Shown: positions 1 to 10,882 of the stretch, piece by piece
Position numbering within the stretch: position 1 is the stretch's first letter
Layout of the letters: every line of letters begins with the position of its first letter
Assembly (NCBI GenBank): GCA_019648995.1
Contig: BLXT01008064.1
Location: 3,178,420-3,211,869, forward strand
Length of the DNA: 33,450 nt
Direction of reading: 5' to 3'
Source of the DNA: Plakobranchus ocellatus
Lineage: Eukaryota > Mollusca > Gastropoda > Plakobranchidae
Program-made: the position numbers and the translations under genes
The notes under the pieces: generated by a model
Databases searched by the model: none
What the model was told of the DNA's origin: nothing
The model's input: the letters and a program-made list of their open reading frames with translations, nothing else

Positions 1-1298
1 CCCCCCCCCCAAAAAAAAAAAGCCTGTTTAATTTTACAAAATCTTAATTTTGTAAAATTGTGAAAATAAATCATATAATCCTAAAACTTTTTGCCTAAAA
101 TAATTGTGCACACTTGAAGGAGAAAAAATATTGTTTTATTAGAAGTCACAGATAAGGCAATGTTTTTTGTCTTTGCATAGCTTCTCAAATTGAGTCTGGC
201 AATAATCTTCATTATGTATAAAATAATGTCTGCTTCATTATTTCTCTTCTTACCACTCTATGTTGAGCTTGACAGACTAATACTTTCAGTTAAAAAAGAA
301 GTGAATTCAAATTTACTTAATGTTTTTATTCTTTATAGTTATCTTTTTTCTACATTTCAATAACTTTGCAGTTATGGCGTATCCTGCAAAAAATTGAAAT
401 TGAAAAAAATAAAAAGAAGTAAAATCTGAAAGGATCATATCCAGACATTTTTTTTTCTTATCGTGTGCCAGTTATTTTTTATAATTTCAAAACAACTGCT
501 AGACTGTGTTAGGTCTAAGGTCACATTTTTACAAGACTTAGGTCTTGACTCTCTACTTAGCTTTCTTGAAAACAAGCTAGTAACATGAGTCTCTTTGTAC
601 TAACAACTTTGTGGAAAGCAGTTCACAAATTCTAAAGTCGGATGGCCCAGTAGTCAGAAATGACCTGCATATATGAGAAGGTACCTCTTGTTGTTTATTC
701 TAGGCCACCATTTGCATCCAACCTGCTAGGCGCCAAACAACTCTCAAATATCAAGAATTGTGCACGCTTTATGTAACAAAAATTATCCAAATAGAACACT
801 GAGAATTTTTTCCATATATGACTTTTTTTTTAAATACAAATTGATATAATGAAAAATTCCTCTCTACTTAAAAAAATTCCAACAAATAAAGCTAATTTGA
901 AATAATGACATACACAAAAGGCTTTGCACTGCTCAAAATCAGTTCTTTGATTGAGAGAGGGACTTAAACAACTCTAAATTTTGTAAGAAAAATTTGTTGA
1001 CTAATAGAAAACAGGAACACTTGACATTGGTGAACAAAACAAACAGGCACTCTAGATCTAGGTTAATCTCAATAGTGAAATTTTTGTGTGACTACACAAA
1101 GGGATGAAAATTAGCACTCTGAGCACTATAAATTGTTACTCAGGATTATCTCACAATGGAATTTCATAAAATAAACCTGATTAATAGTGTTTTCTGAGCA
1201 CAAAACTTTGCTTTTACTATTTTTTTGTTTGTCAGGAAATAGCACTTACTTACGCTATGATAAAGTGTTAACTTGAGTGTCTGTATGTTCATCTGCAG
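1..1298. other. Intronic sequence upstream of the first visible exon
   Basis: The window opens with C10 followed by A11 (1-21), a homopolymer junction that may be an assembly or repeat edge. The rest is AT-rich with no coding texture that I can support. An open stretch after attctag near 702 was considered and not accepted. By inference this is the intron following the GEF-domain exons of the RalGDS-like gene. Confidence 0.5.
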
Positions 1299-1419
1299 CC
1301 TTGGTAACAAGCCGTCGCGGTCAGAGAATGCCAAACACAGTTTATTTGTGTGTGGGGCGGAAGACAGAACTAGCATAGCCAGTATCCCAGATACCATTGC
1401 AGCTTCAATAGGTCCCTTG
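1299..1419 (+). CDS. RalGDS-like gene, internal exon (linker between GEF and RA domains)
   Basis: The exon is bounded by ttcatctgcag and CCCTTG|gtaagt, both strong splice sites. One base completes a split codon and 40 codons follow (LGNKPSRSENAKHS...AASIGPL), ending in phase 0 to match the next exon. The residues are polar and Ser/Ala-rich, as expected of the poorly conserved linker between the GEF and RA domains. Base composition is visibly richer in G and C than its flanks. The link to the downstream exons rests on phase, strand and proximity, not on a recognised motif. Confidence 0.7.
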
Positions 1420-4400
1420 GTAAGTTGTACTGTGTCGGGTGCTATTGGTGTAGCAAAAGTTTTGTTTTGTTTTACAAAAAGTAGATTTTCAAAACTTTAT
1501 CTCTATGTTTATGAATCTTATATATCATGGTGTAAGTGCAGCAGAATATTGGTTATACTTTAGTCAAGCAGGCGGGCATACATCAAACTGACAAGGTCCC
1601 TGGGCTGGGTCGCTTGTTTTTTCAGGGCATTGTTTTTTTTAGATCTTGCTTAATAAAACTGATTTAAAACAGTCAATGTTATGTTGACTGAGTTGCTATA
1701 ATACAATGATTAATCTAGATACATTTTCACTTCATATTTCAAAAGGAGATGAGAGATAATATAGATGAGGCATTGTTGCATGATGATTTTTACAGTCTTT
1801 AAAAAATAGATGAGTAAAATATAACATTATAAAAATGCAACACAGCTACAATGTTGATCCACTCAATCACACAAGTGAATAAATTCAAAGCAGAATAATA
1901 TTGAGCTACTGAGGAGGTAAATAAGTCCTTGCTTGTCCTCTGAGGACTGAGCCGGATGTCCTGTTCACATGACCCTTAGTTACAATAACCCTCACAACCA
2001 TAACTACCAATCATATGTTTTTCTTATATCTTATTGTCAACATTCGGGGCCTAAAAACTTGTACTTGCACTACTTAGTCATTATTAAAACTCAATGCTTT
2101 GAAAAAGTGCAATCTTATATGTGCTAGGCCCAGTGTGAACATTGGCCAATAAATTAGAGTGTTAAGGATAGTTCACAACACAAAACTGGCATTATTATAT
2201 CGGGTGGGGCAGAAAAAACATGACAAATTCAAGGGCAGATACTTTGTGATGATCTTTTATGTGTACATGTGGTTCTCACCGAGCGTTGCTCTATTTAGAA
2301 TAAATGTTTGTATGAAAACCATTGGTTTCTGTTGGGCGGTTGTGGAATAGCTTGGGAGTTGGGATGGATGCCTCAAAATTGTAATATCATAAGGCAAAAT
2401 GAGTTCCACTCTCTGGACTCAAAGTTGAATTTTGTCATTAGGTCCTCCGTCTTAATCAAGGACAGTCCTGGGTTTTGATTTCCAAGAGGTGATTGATTTT
2501 CTGATTTCTTGAACTGTAATCTGATTCTAGCACTCTTGACTTTTTCATTTTAATTTTTCTTTTGTGAATTGTTGTTGTCTATCACAATATACTTTTTCAG
2601 ACAATGAATGCCAAATAAAATAGTCCATTGGATTCACATCGATTATTGCGGGGGCAGTTTTGTTTTTTTAATAAATTCTTGTGTATTAATCTGAGTATAT
2701 ATTTGTGTGAACAAATAGAATGGGATGATGCACCATCTTGTTAGAAAATGTTGCTATTGTCACGTTCCAATAGCTCTTTTAAATTTACAGTGATTTTGGT
2801 TTGATATGAGCAATATTGAAGAAATTTTGTGGACATATTGTCATGTAAATACATTAGCATTGAATTTCAGATTGGTGTCACATGCCAATGAGTATTTCTA
2901 GTTTGTTTTACGTGCCCTAAGCTTTTACGGAAAACTTATTCGGGGACACATGCCAATGAGGAAGTTACCCGCCTTTAGATATGGGTTTGTTTTTTTTACC
3001 CCAAATCCTGACATTATGACATTACACTTCTTAGATGTCCAATTTTGTTGTCTGGTTGTTTTGTGAACACTGGAGGGATTTTAATGAAATTTGGAACAAT
3101 GTTTGGAGATAGTTGCACATGGATCTGAAATGTTTTGTTTGCAGAGTTGCGCACTACTGAAGTTGGGCGCTTTTTTTTTCTTTTTTTTTGTCCCACCCCA
3201 TATTTTAATCGTTTTATATCATCGTATATAAAAAGAAAAACCTAAAAAGCTGGCATAAGAAAAAGTATATTCATTTTTACCTATAAAAGTTGGAAATTTT
3301 ACAAAATATAAATGTTCAAAGCATCAAAACTATCTAGTGTGTTTGTGCATGTGCTGCTGATCTGTAAAAAATTTTAGTTTGTTCACTTTCAACCTCATAT
3401 AACATCGCATGAGGCTGACTGCAGGTTAGCTGTCCAAGGAGTTTAGAGAATATCACGTCTGCTTTGACCAGGGATAATTCACTGAATTGAAGTCGGTCTG
3501 ATAAGCTAAAACTCTAAAATGTAAAAAACAAGTGACTGTGATATGGTCCTTAGCACCTTACTAATTATATATAAGTCAACTAGAAAATAATATAAAAAGT
3601 TAACTTATGTGATTTTGTTTTGACACCAGCTCTCACACTCTTCATCTACATCATCTGTGATATCATCGGATAGTGACACAGCCTCCCCTCTCTCACCATA
3701 CAAATCCTCTGATTGTTATGTCATCAAAGTGTCGCTGGAGACTAGCCACACAGACAGTACCCATGTCTACAAGAGTATTATGGTATGTCCAGTACAATTC
3801 TGTCTTCATTTCATCCTCCATAAAGGCAAATTCTCTGGTTTCTGACATCTTTTTTCAGTTTTTTTTTAAATATATTTTTCATTGTCATCCTGAATAACAA
3901 GTTTTCTGATAATTGAAGTATTTGATAAGCTTTGAATAATGAGAATTTGAGGAAGCTAATATTGATTCTGCATGAAAAGAAAAGCTTTACAACTTTTTGA
4001 GAGAGTCAGGCTATAAATATATTTTATTTCACTGTTAAATATAGGTTCAACTTTTCAGGACTAGTGTCACATATTTATCAAAGCACTGTCCAATTTTCAA
4101 CATCACAAAGTTTACAGAATGGAATGTGAGGTTTTGACAATGATTTAAAAGTAGACTTGAAGTGTAAAGTCTCTGTTGTCACTTTCCAAGTAAAACATAC
4201 ACTGTATTGGGCTAGAGCATGCATGATTTTCCCAGCGATAGAACAAGCAAATTGTTTCAAACTATAAGCCAATCTATGAAAAGCTACTGAAAGAATAAGT
4301 GTTTTGGCCAAATGTTTTAGTGTGAATTTAACTAGTTCAAATTTGTTACAAGTTTAGATATTATTTCGCACTTTTTTATTTTCTTATTTAATTTTAAAGT

Positions 4401-5016
4401 GCCTGTGTATCTTGATATGCCCAAACTTTATGTGTTTTGAGACCAGTAATAATGGGCCAGTTGTTGCAAGGAGAATTTTTTTTTCTTTTTTAAAATGCTT
4501 TTTCTTAACACTAACACAATATACTGGTTAGCTTGTTGCACATAATTCTGACATAAAAATAGCCATTGGATAACAATCTATGATTTCTCTTTTAAAGAAA
4601 ATGTATTTGAACCACAATATCCCAGTGGAGAATTGATAAGGTAATTTTTGGGGCTTTTAAGAAGCAGGACATTTTTTTGTATGATATTTTTTCTTCTGTT
4701 CTGTTTTCTTCAGCTCATGAACAGTGATCACACTCAGACAGTGATAGAGAAGATTATGGAGAAGTACAGCTTGGAGGGAAGTCCTCAGGATTATTGCCTG
4801 CTGCAACTTTTACCAGATGGAGGTAAGCAGGTTGATACAGATAGCATTGTTTCAGTATGGAATGAAGTGGATAATTTTATCCCTCTTTATTTCTTTATCC
4901 TTGCACCTTTCTTTCTCTCTTACACTAATGCCATGCTAATGAGTGCTAAAATACCTGAGATCATGCAGTAGTGGATTCACTGTAAGACCTGAATTCTCTC
5001 ACACTTGTTGTCTCTC

Positions 5017-5055
<39 letters not shown>

Positions 5056-7241
5056 GGCAAGCAACATACCCCTGAAATCTTTAAGAATGTCTCTGTTGAA
5101 ATTGAGCCCACCACTGAAGCCCTGGCCTATAACAAGGGCATGAAAGCCTGAAACCACCTTTTGTAACTGGGCTGTATGCACAAAGAGCAGAGCAGGTTTT
5201 CTCTCTCTCTCTCTCATTCTCTCTCCCCCTCCCCTCTCTCTCTCGCTCTTTCTTTCTCTAAAAGTTGTCACAGCTCTCAGCAAACTTGTAAAAATTTTAA
5301 AGAGAGTATAGCTATCCCACCCATCCCACGATATTCACATTTTTTGAAAGACTGTACTTAAAATATCATAATTTGTGTATGGTTGATGGTGAATCAAATA
5401 AGCGAAAATTACCTGGATAGGGATGGGGCTCTTTAAGTGTTGAATGTACATTGAACTTTATGTTTCATGTAACATAACCGTTACAAATTAAAAAGGAATC
5501 AGAATGTAATATGAAAGTATGGTGTGAGAGATTAGCCCCTTTTTGGGGGCAGAATTAGCGTTTTTTTTTTTTTAAACATGAAACCTGAAAGATTTAAATC
5601 AATACGGTAGTCACTGATGAAACGAAAGCCATGTAAGAGCACACTCTGCCTAAGCTTGCGATTTTATTTGTGATAGATTTATTACGACATAGTTTATGTC
5701 TCTATACACATTTGTAAGTTCACCTAAATGCCAGCCTTTTTTCATACTGACACATTTCTTTGAAAAATCAGCATTGCTCTAATTGCCAGTACAGAATCAT
5801 ACAGTACACAATCAATGAGTCATTGTCTGCAGCTTAACAAAATATGGGAACAAATATAAGGTTATGAAATAAATACATGTAGGATGAGCAAGACGTAGTT
5901 AAAATCCAGGCTTAGCCTGCGTCAACTAGCGGGATGGAAAACACACAGTGAGCATACACTCATTCATTCCTGTCATTCATCGGCAAGTAAGCAAAGTCAC
6001 AGTACAGGCATGGAAGAGGGTGGGTGTGGGTGGAGTAAACATATTGCAAAAACCAACCCTGCTTGCCACACCAGTGAAATGAGAGAGCAGCCCCTAAGCT
6101 AACTAAATATCAAAGTTACACACAGTTTGTCATCCTGAATCCTGGCCCTCCTTCCCCCACATGTTTTCCTCTCTTCTAGTGTATGCAGAGCTGCCAATCT
6201 TACGTGAAAAATGCATATTTGTACACCTTTTTTTGCCATTGTACACATTTACACCAATTGTTTAATTGTATGATTTTTTTGGCCAAAAAGCCATTTTTTA
6301 TCAAAATCAATCAAAGGTCCATTTTTAGATGAAGTGTTCAAAAGGTTCAAGGGCAAAATCATCAACTGCAGCATTTTCTCAGTAATAAAGTTCCTAAAGT
6401 GTGTGTTTTAAATGTTAATTTTAGGCTATATTCATATTTGCCATCACTTCTTTCTCAGATAGGCCTGTTCATGAGGGTTTGTAAAAATTCATGCTTGCAT
6501 TAATGCTTTTCTAAAAAAAAATTTTTTTCTATAATTGTACACTTTTTTTGGTAATCTTACGCATTCTTGGCTGCAATCTTACACTTTGCTGGCTGGATGG
6601 GTTGGCAGCTCTGTGAATGGGTGTCTATTGGTACTGGTAGTGATTTCATTGCGTGTTTGTGATCACTTTGCTGAGGGAAGATGTTTATTTTCATACATGC
6701 TCCCCCCCCCATTCATGTCGTTGATCTTTAGGACAAGGTTATACCCTCTTGCTCTCCCTTACTTTTAGTCCTGCTTTGCCAGTTTTTTAACTATTATAAC
6801 ACTTGAGTGAGATAGAAACCCAAGACATTATTATTATGTACATGTTTAACTCAAAGTAAAGGGATTATTATTTGATAATAACCTAAACGTCTCTATTTAC
6901 CTTGTATCCTCCTAATGCACAGTGCATCTAAAGGCATGCTACATGCTCAAGCACCATGCATTTAGCTGGTAATTACAGCACTTTATTTGTAAATTTTTCT
7001 CTTGTACAATAATATTTTGTCTTCTTCATTTTAAAAACTAACGATTTACATAATTTTAAGCTGTTTCTTTTAAAATTCTTTTCCATTTTTAGAGTTGCTG
7101 ATTCCTGATCGCTCCAATGTGTTTTATGCATTGAACAATTCTGTAGAGCTGAAATTTATTCTACGGACGAGGCATGATCATGAGGCAGCTAAATACAGAA
7201 GGAAAGGTGGACGAAGGAGAGCCAAAAAAATGACTGTATAG
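1299..7241 (+). CDS. RGL/RALGDS: RalGDS/RGL-family Ral GEF, 3' part of gene (four exons, partial at 5' end)
   Basis: Proteins of this family bind GTP-loaded Ras through a C-terminal RA domain and activate Ral GTPases at membranes through a CDC25-type GEF domain. Only the C-terminal part is visible: join(1299-1419, 3630-3782, 4714-4822, 7093-7241), about 177 codons. All junctions are GT-AG and phases agree (0, 0, 1). The joined protein has a Ser-rich linker, then an RA domain from DCYVIKVSLE through YKSIM, VIEKIMEKYSLEG, DYCLLQLLPDG and ELLIPDRSNVFYALN to ELKFILRTR. This follows the RalGDS RA order ([37 protein letters not shown]). Basic positions used by RalGDS to contact Ras seem kept: Lys in YKSIM and MEKYSL, with Lys for Arg in VIKVSL. 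The tail after the RA domain is short and very basic (YRRKGGRRRAKKMTV). REM and GEF domains should lie left of the window. Which paralogue it is cannot be decided. Confidence 0.9.
1420..3629. other. Intron of the RalGDS-like gene
   Basis: The intron is AT-rich with gtaagt at its 5' end and tgacaccag at its 3' end. It contains a candidate 1-kb element with TA-flanked inverted ends (2200-3200), listed separately. No internal exon was found. Confidence 0.7.
2200..3200. mobile_element. Candidate Tc1/mariner-type non-autonomous element with short inverted ends
   Basis: The left end reads TCGGGTGGGGCAGAAAAAAC (2200-2219). The reverse complement of the right end reads TGGGGTGGGACAAAAAAAAA. Both ends are flanked by TA (2198-2199 and 3201-3202), the target duplicated by Tc1/mariner elements. 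The match covers about 18 bases with a few differences and then fades. No transposase is readable inside. A pair of unrelated G- and A-rich strings is the main alternative. Confidence 0.35.
3630..3782 (+). CDS. RalGDS-like gene, exon with the start of the RA domain
   Basis: The exon runs from tgacaccag| to ATTATG|gtatgt and is 51 codons long with both ends in phase 0. It starts with a Ser/Thr-rich stretch (LSHSSSTSSVISSDSDTASP), then enters the RA domain at DCYVIKVSLE and ends in THVYKSIM. VIKVSLE is the first beta strand and VYKSIM the second. These are the two strands that in RalGDS pair with the Ras switch I region. Lys replaces the Arg usual in the first strand, a conservative change. Confidence 0.9.
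4714..4822 (+). CDS. RalGDS-like gene, exon with the central RA domain
   Basis: The exon is bounded by ctgttttcttcag and GATGGAG|gtaagc and is 109 nt long (phase 0 in, phase 1 out). It encodes LMNSDHTQTVIEKIMEKYSL then EGSPQDYCLLQLLPDG. This corresponds to the main helix of the RA ubiquitin fold (VIEKIMEKYSL) and the following strand (DYCLLQLL). It matches the RalGDS pattern of a helix with a KxxL ending, an acidic turn, then DYELLQI. Read-through past the donor reaches a stop at about 4969, so retention of the intron would truncate the domain. Confidence 0.92.
4823..5056. repeat. Intron start with a CT microsatellite (5011-5052)
   Basis: A nearly perfect (TC)n tract of about 42 bases with one TA interruption lies at 5011-5052. 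A second CT tract follows at about 5201-5260. The two flank the coding-like stretch 5057-5151. The first tract is positioned as a polypyrimidine tract for the AG at 5055-5056. Confidence 0.8.
5057..5151 (+). CDS. Candidate alternative 3'-terminal exon or exonised coding fragment in the last RalGDS intron
   Basis: A 42-bp CT microsatellite ends in tcaaag|GC. The sequence after it is open in the phase left by the 4714-4822 exon (one G carried over). It reads GKQHTPEIFKNVSVEIEPTT then EALAYNKGMKA and a TGA. Codon texture is clearly protein-like, unlike the flanking intron. If used, the protein would lose ELLIPDRSNVFYALN... and end in this 31-residue tail, so the RA fold would be incomplete. A polyadenylation-type AATAAA lies at 5868-5873. 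I do not recognise the peptide, and a captured fragment of another gene is an equal possibility. Confidence 0.4.
5201..5260. repeat. CT-rich microsatellite
   Basis: Interrupted (CT)n with CCCCCTCCCC in the middle, downstream of the coding-like stretch ending at 5151. Confidence 0.75.
5261..6185. other. Intron of the RalGDS-like gene, no feature
   Basis: AT-rich sequence without coding texture. AATAAA at 5868-5873 could serve a transcript that ends in the stretch at 5057-5151. Confidence 0.5.
6186..6613. mobile_element. MITE-like element with CAGAGCTGCCAA inverted ends
   Basis: CAGAGCTGCCAATC at the left end (6186) is answered by GTTGGCAGCTCTG at the right end (6601-6613), an inverted repeat of 12 bases with 428 bp between the outer ends. 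Inside, CAATCTTACG-type strings recur at about 6197, 6550 and 6574, and tgtacac plus a T-run occurs near both ends. These subterminal repeats are typical of MITEs. The flanks do not give a clean target duplication, so the superfamily is not assigned. It sits in the last intron of the RalGDS-like gene. Confidence 0.55.
6702..6710. repeat. Poly-C run
   Basis: Nine consecutive C in the last RalGDS intron, just outside the MITE-like element. Confidence 0.9.
7093..7241 (+). CDS. RalGDS-like gene, terminal exon with the end of the RA domain and the stop
   Basis: The acceptor is ttccatttttag|AG. The split codon G|AG gives Glu, and 48 further codons run to TAG at 7239-7241. Using the next AG two bases on would put a stop five codons in, which fixes the junction. 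ELLIPDRSNVFYALNNSVEL and KFILRTR form the last strands of the RA fold (compare [24 protein letters not shown] in RalGDS). A run of Arg and Lys follows, a possible membrane- or nucleic-acid-contacting tail. Confidence 0.92.
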
Positions 7242-7440
7242 CATTCTTTTTTTAGGGAAGTTTTCCTCCATTACTGGACCCAAGAAAGCATGAGAAAAAT
7301 TATGAGGCTTCATATTTCTGACTTGAAACCACTGCTTCAACTTATATTTGAATCCTGGGCTTAATTCATAATGTCCATTCAACTGCTCTCAGTGGCTCCA
7401 GCTCTATTCGTTTGTAAATAAATGGCTGATGTAATCAAAT
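7242..7440 (+). terminator. 3' UTR and polyadenylation signal of the RalGDS-like gene
   Basis: The stop codon is followed by about 175 bases without coding texture and then AATAAA at 7417-7422. A GT-rich stretch (tggctgatgtaat) follows, the usual layout of a cleavage and polyadenylation site. Other AATAAA motifs lie further on, so longer 3' UTRs are possible. Confidence 0.6.
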
Positions 7441-10400
7441 AATTTATGGCATGCATGAAAACATTTGTTATTATGATATGAAAATGTAGGCTGAATGGAA
7501 TGTGCTTAACTATGATAAAAAAATTGATACCTGTGTATGAAGCAATTTACATGTGAAAGGAAGCAATCTTATAAGTACATTCCTGCCTTCATTCTTTGCA
7601 TGTTAAATTTTGTACAGTTTGTTCTGAGCTGTCCTTTTTTTGAAGTACAGAAGATCCAGTTAGGTGAAGTCAGACTGCAGTTAAAATCTCTTGAAGGGCA
7701 TTAGGCAGATGAAGAAATTGCAACAAACCATACTTTCTGTTTGACCATACTAACTTTTGTTTACGGATGTTTTTACTTTTAAGATCTAAAATTTTCTTTC
7801 TTTGAAAGAGGAAAAGGATGAGTGCTTCATGATACTCAAATATCAAAAAGGATAAAATTCAATTTTAAAAAGAAATCAAGATCACAGAAATGGATAATTA
7901 ATGCAAAAAAAGGAAGAATAGAAATTGATGGTTAAGACATAAAATAGCAAACTTTTAGTAACTGAGTGCCAGAATTGAAGCAGAGGACAACAAAACTTAA
8001 GAAAAGAAAAAGTCTTGCAAGCTCAGCAGAAATGCTAGATAAAATAGCCAAAAACATTGTACTCCATCTGGAAAGTGCAATGCCCAACAGAAAATGCAGA
8101 ATTTTTGAGGTGTCACATTTTGAATTGTAAACAAAGAGTCAAGAATGGACCATTGACTGACAGGCCATAAAAAATGACCACAGCTTTTGAGTTGAAACTA
8201 ACCCAGAACATCATGGGAAAAAAAGCAATGAACGAATGATTGCGCAAAAAAGTAGACATGAAAATATAAATATCACAATCCATTTACATGCTCATAATGG
8301 AAGCAAAACATGGAGGGCAAGTGGAAGATTAACCAGAAAAAAACAAAAAGAATAGCAAAGGCTGAAGTATTTATTAGCATGAAGGCGAAAAAAGCAATGT
8401 CCACAGGGAAGATATGAAGATTATTGGTTGTTCTAGTTTGGCAGATGCCTAATGCATTTTCACTGGAAGCGGATATAAAACTTGATTGAGGCTTTGTGTT
8501 AAGGCAATATATTAATTAGTCTGTATTAATTGTTTAGGTTTATATTTTTTTTATACTTCAGTCAATCCTGCTCAAGTCGATATTCAGGGAATATAACTAA
8601 AAAAGATCGACTTACACAAAAGTGGGGGAATGTGATTATATGGGTACCTCCCCTGATGAAACAATTTAAGAAAAAAGAGTGCGCAGGCTCAATTTCCTTG
8701 ACCAAAATTGCTTGCATGTTCTTCTGCTTTCGTATTCATTCCCAAAATTGCTAAATGGCATTATTGGGACTCTTACTGTAAGCCAAGCTATGACATTTTT
8801 CTCAACAATGTGTATTATCTTCACATTGTGGTACAAGGTAGAGTAATATGCTTTCTTCTTTATTAGTGTCAAAACAGTTTTTACAAATAGGGCCTACACC
8901 AAATTCAGTTTAAAACCTTTCTGTTTTATCTTGTTTTAATTTTTTTTCTTTTTTTTTGCTACTTCTTCTCGCTTTTTTGTCAATATATTCAATTTAACAA
9001 TTTAGTGACTAAGTCCTTAACTCTCTCGTTTCCATTCTCTAAGTTTCTGGATGGAGATATCTAGTGTCTCAAAATGGTATAATAAGCCAAAGTATAGACT
9101 GAAGTGATAGTTTTCTGTTTGCATTTACTTCTAGCCAAAGATCAAATGAGACTAAAATTATGCACATGTGTAGCTTGGCAGTGAACAATGAGATATAAAT
9201 ATATGGATGTATGATCTAGATCGGTATTGCTTAGGGTACAGAATGGAACTTTATAGATACTCAGAGCTTTGTCCTTTGAGTGATGAAAAGAGGAGGAGGT
9301 GTAATGGGTTTGGAGGAGCGGAAGGTAAAATGGCATGGACTCAATTGACTATTGATTAGACCTCGGCAGACAAGTATTACTGTTCAACAATAACTGTGCA
9401 CACATCCCAGCAAAGCCAGTTGATCACTGCCCTCCTTCCCCTCAACACATGCAAACATAGGTTAATTGGAAATGACAGGCATGCTTGATCATCAGTTGCA
9501 CTGCCTCAGGGCCTGAGAGAGAGAACATTTTGAATTTTAAGCAAAGCCAGCCAAAACAATAGGCCTTGGCCAACACAATGGAAGATGCTGATGTAATAAG
9601 TGTTGATAGATCTAGAGAAAGGCCTATCTCTAGACTAGACTGTAAATCTGTATGAGCAGTGCCCTCCCTTCCACCTCCCCTCACACACAAATCCCCACTC
9701 TGATCCCATCCTGCGACTCTGATGAAACATTGGTTGAATGGTGAAGAAAAAGGCAAGCATTACGTATAGACATACTAGTAATTATAATTGGAAACATTTT
9801 CATGAATGAGAGGAACTGGTAAAAAAAGTGCTCTTTAATGTGCGATGCTGTATAAAATTGATTTAAATAGAAATCAAATCATGAGGAGACCCTCTAATAT
9901 ATAATAAGTGTTCAAATGGGGGCAGTTCCAAGCAAAAACATCAACTTGAATGAAAGTCCACTTAAGTAGCATTGACTTAAGCAGTGTTGACCTTTCTTCT
10001 TTTTTAAGACTGGTTTTATTTAAATATCTTTCCAATTCTGAAACATTTTGTTGTTAAATATAAAGTTTGAATTTCTTTCACCATTTAGGTCTGCTTTGTT
10101 TCAAATAGCATTAACATTGGTTTTTTTTTGCATATTTTCTCATCATCAGTATATAGATTTTATTTTTTAGAGAGGAAAACACTTTTCTGTGGCTTCTTGT
10201 AGGTTGATGTTATAAACAATGTCCTGGGTTGTTCTTACTTGTTTTTCTGATCATCTTCTATCTGCTCATTTTGATTAAAAGATGTGATTCAAATGAGCGA
10301 TGCTTTTGTTAATCGCAATATGTAGCATAAATCCTCATCAGCAAAGATTTAGTAGGTTTGTTATCATATCTTTGATACTTTATTATATGTACACTATATG

Positions 10401-10880
10401 TGATCGTATATGACAAGCTCAAAGGGTAAATTGGTTGATGTTGATATGGAGCCATAAACTTTTAGCCTTTACCTCTTGGGAGGTATATGTTTCCTTTAAG
10501 TAGTTAAAATGCTATGTACCTGTATATAATAGGGCAATTGTCAATGGAGAAGTAAGTTGCAAACAGATTGTGCTTGCTTTCTACATATTTTTACAGATGT
10601 ATAAAAGGGTAATTGGCCATGTTATTGAAATGTAACTATCCCATAGCCATTCACAATGTTGACTTGATATTACAATATTTCCTGAATGCACTTTACATTG
10701 GACACACTACACAAGCTTTGTATGTACCTCACAGTGCTTTTAGTAAAGTTAGCTCTTAAAATGTACATTATTTGCTTCTTTTGGCTCATATCTATGTTAA
10801 TGTTTCAGCTAAAATTAGTGTTTTTACATGATTGCCATTTTAGATTCCACACTGCTTTTTTGGTTTATTTTTTTTTTATA
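7441..10880. other. Intergenic AT-rich sequence with an A-rich block
   Basis: No gene is supported here. From about 7790 to 8420 the + strand is strongly enriched in A and G, with very few T or C runs and many stops in all frames. This could be an old retroelement remnant or simply skewed sequence. Isolated TCTAGA-type motifs occur near 9219 and 9609. The rest shows nothing recognisable. Confidence 0.5.
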
Positions 10881-10882
10881 GC

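Noticed and set aside
702-800. Exon after attctag (ATICIQPARRQTTLKYQELC)
   Set aside because: No donor at its end, no resemblance to a GEF domain, and composition equals the flanks.
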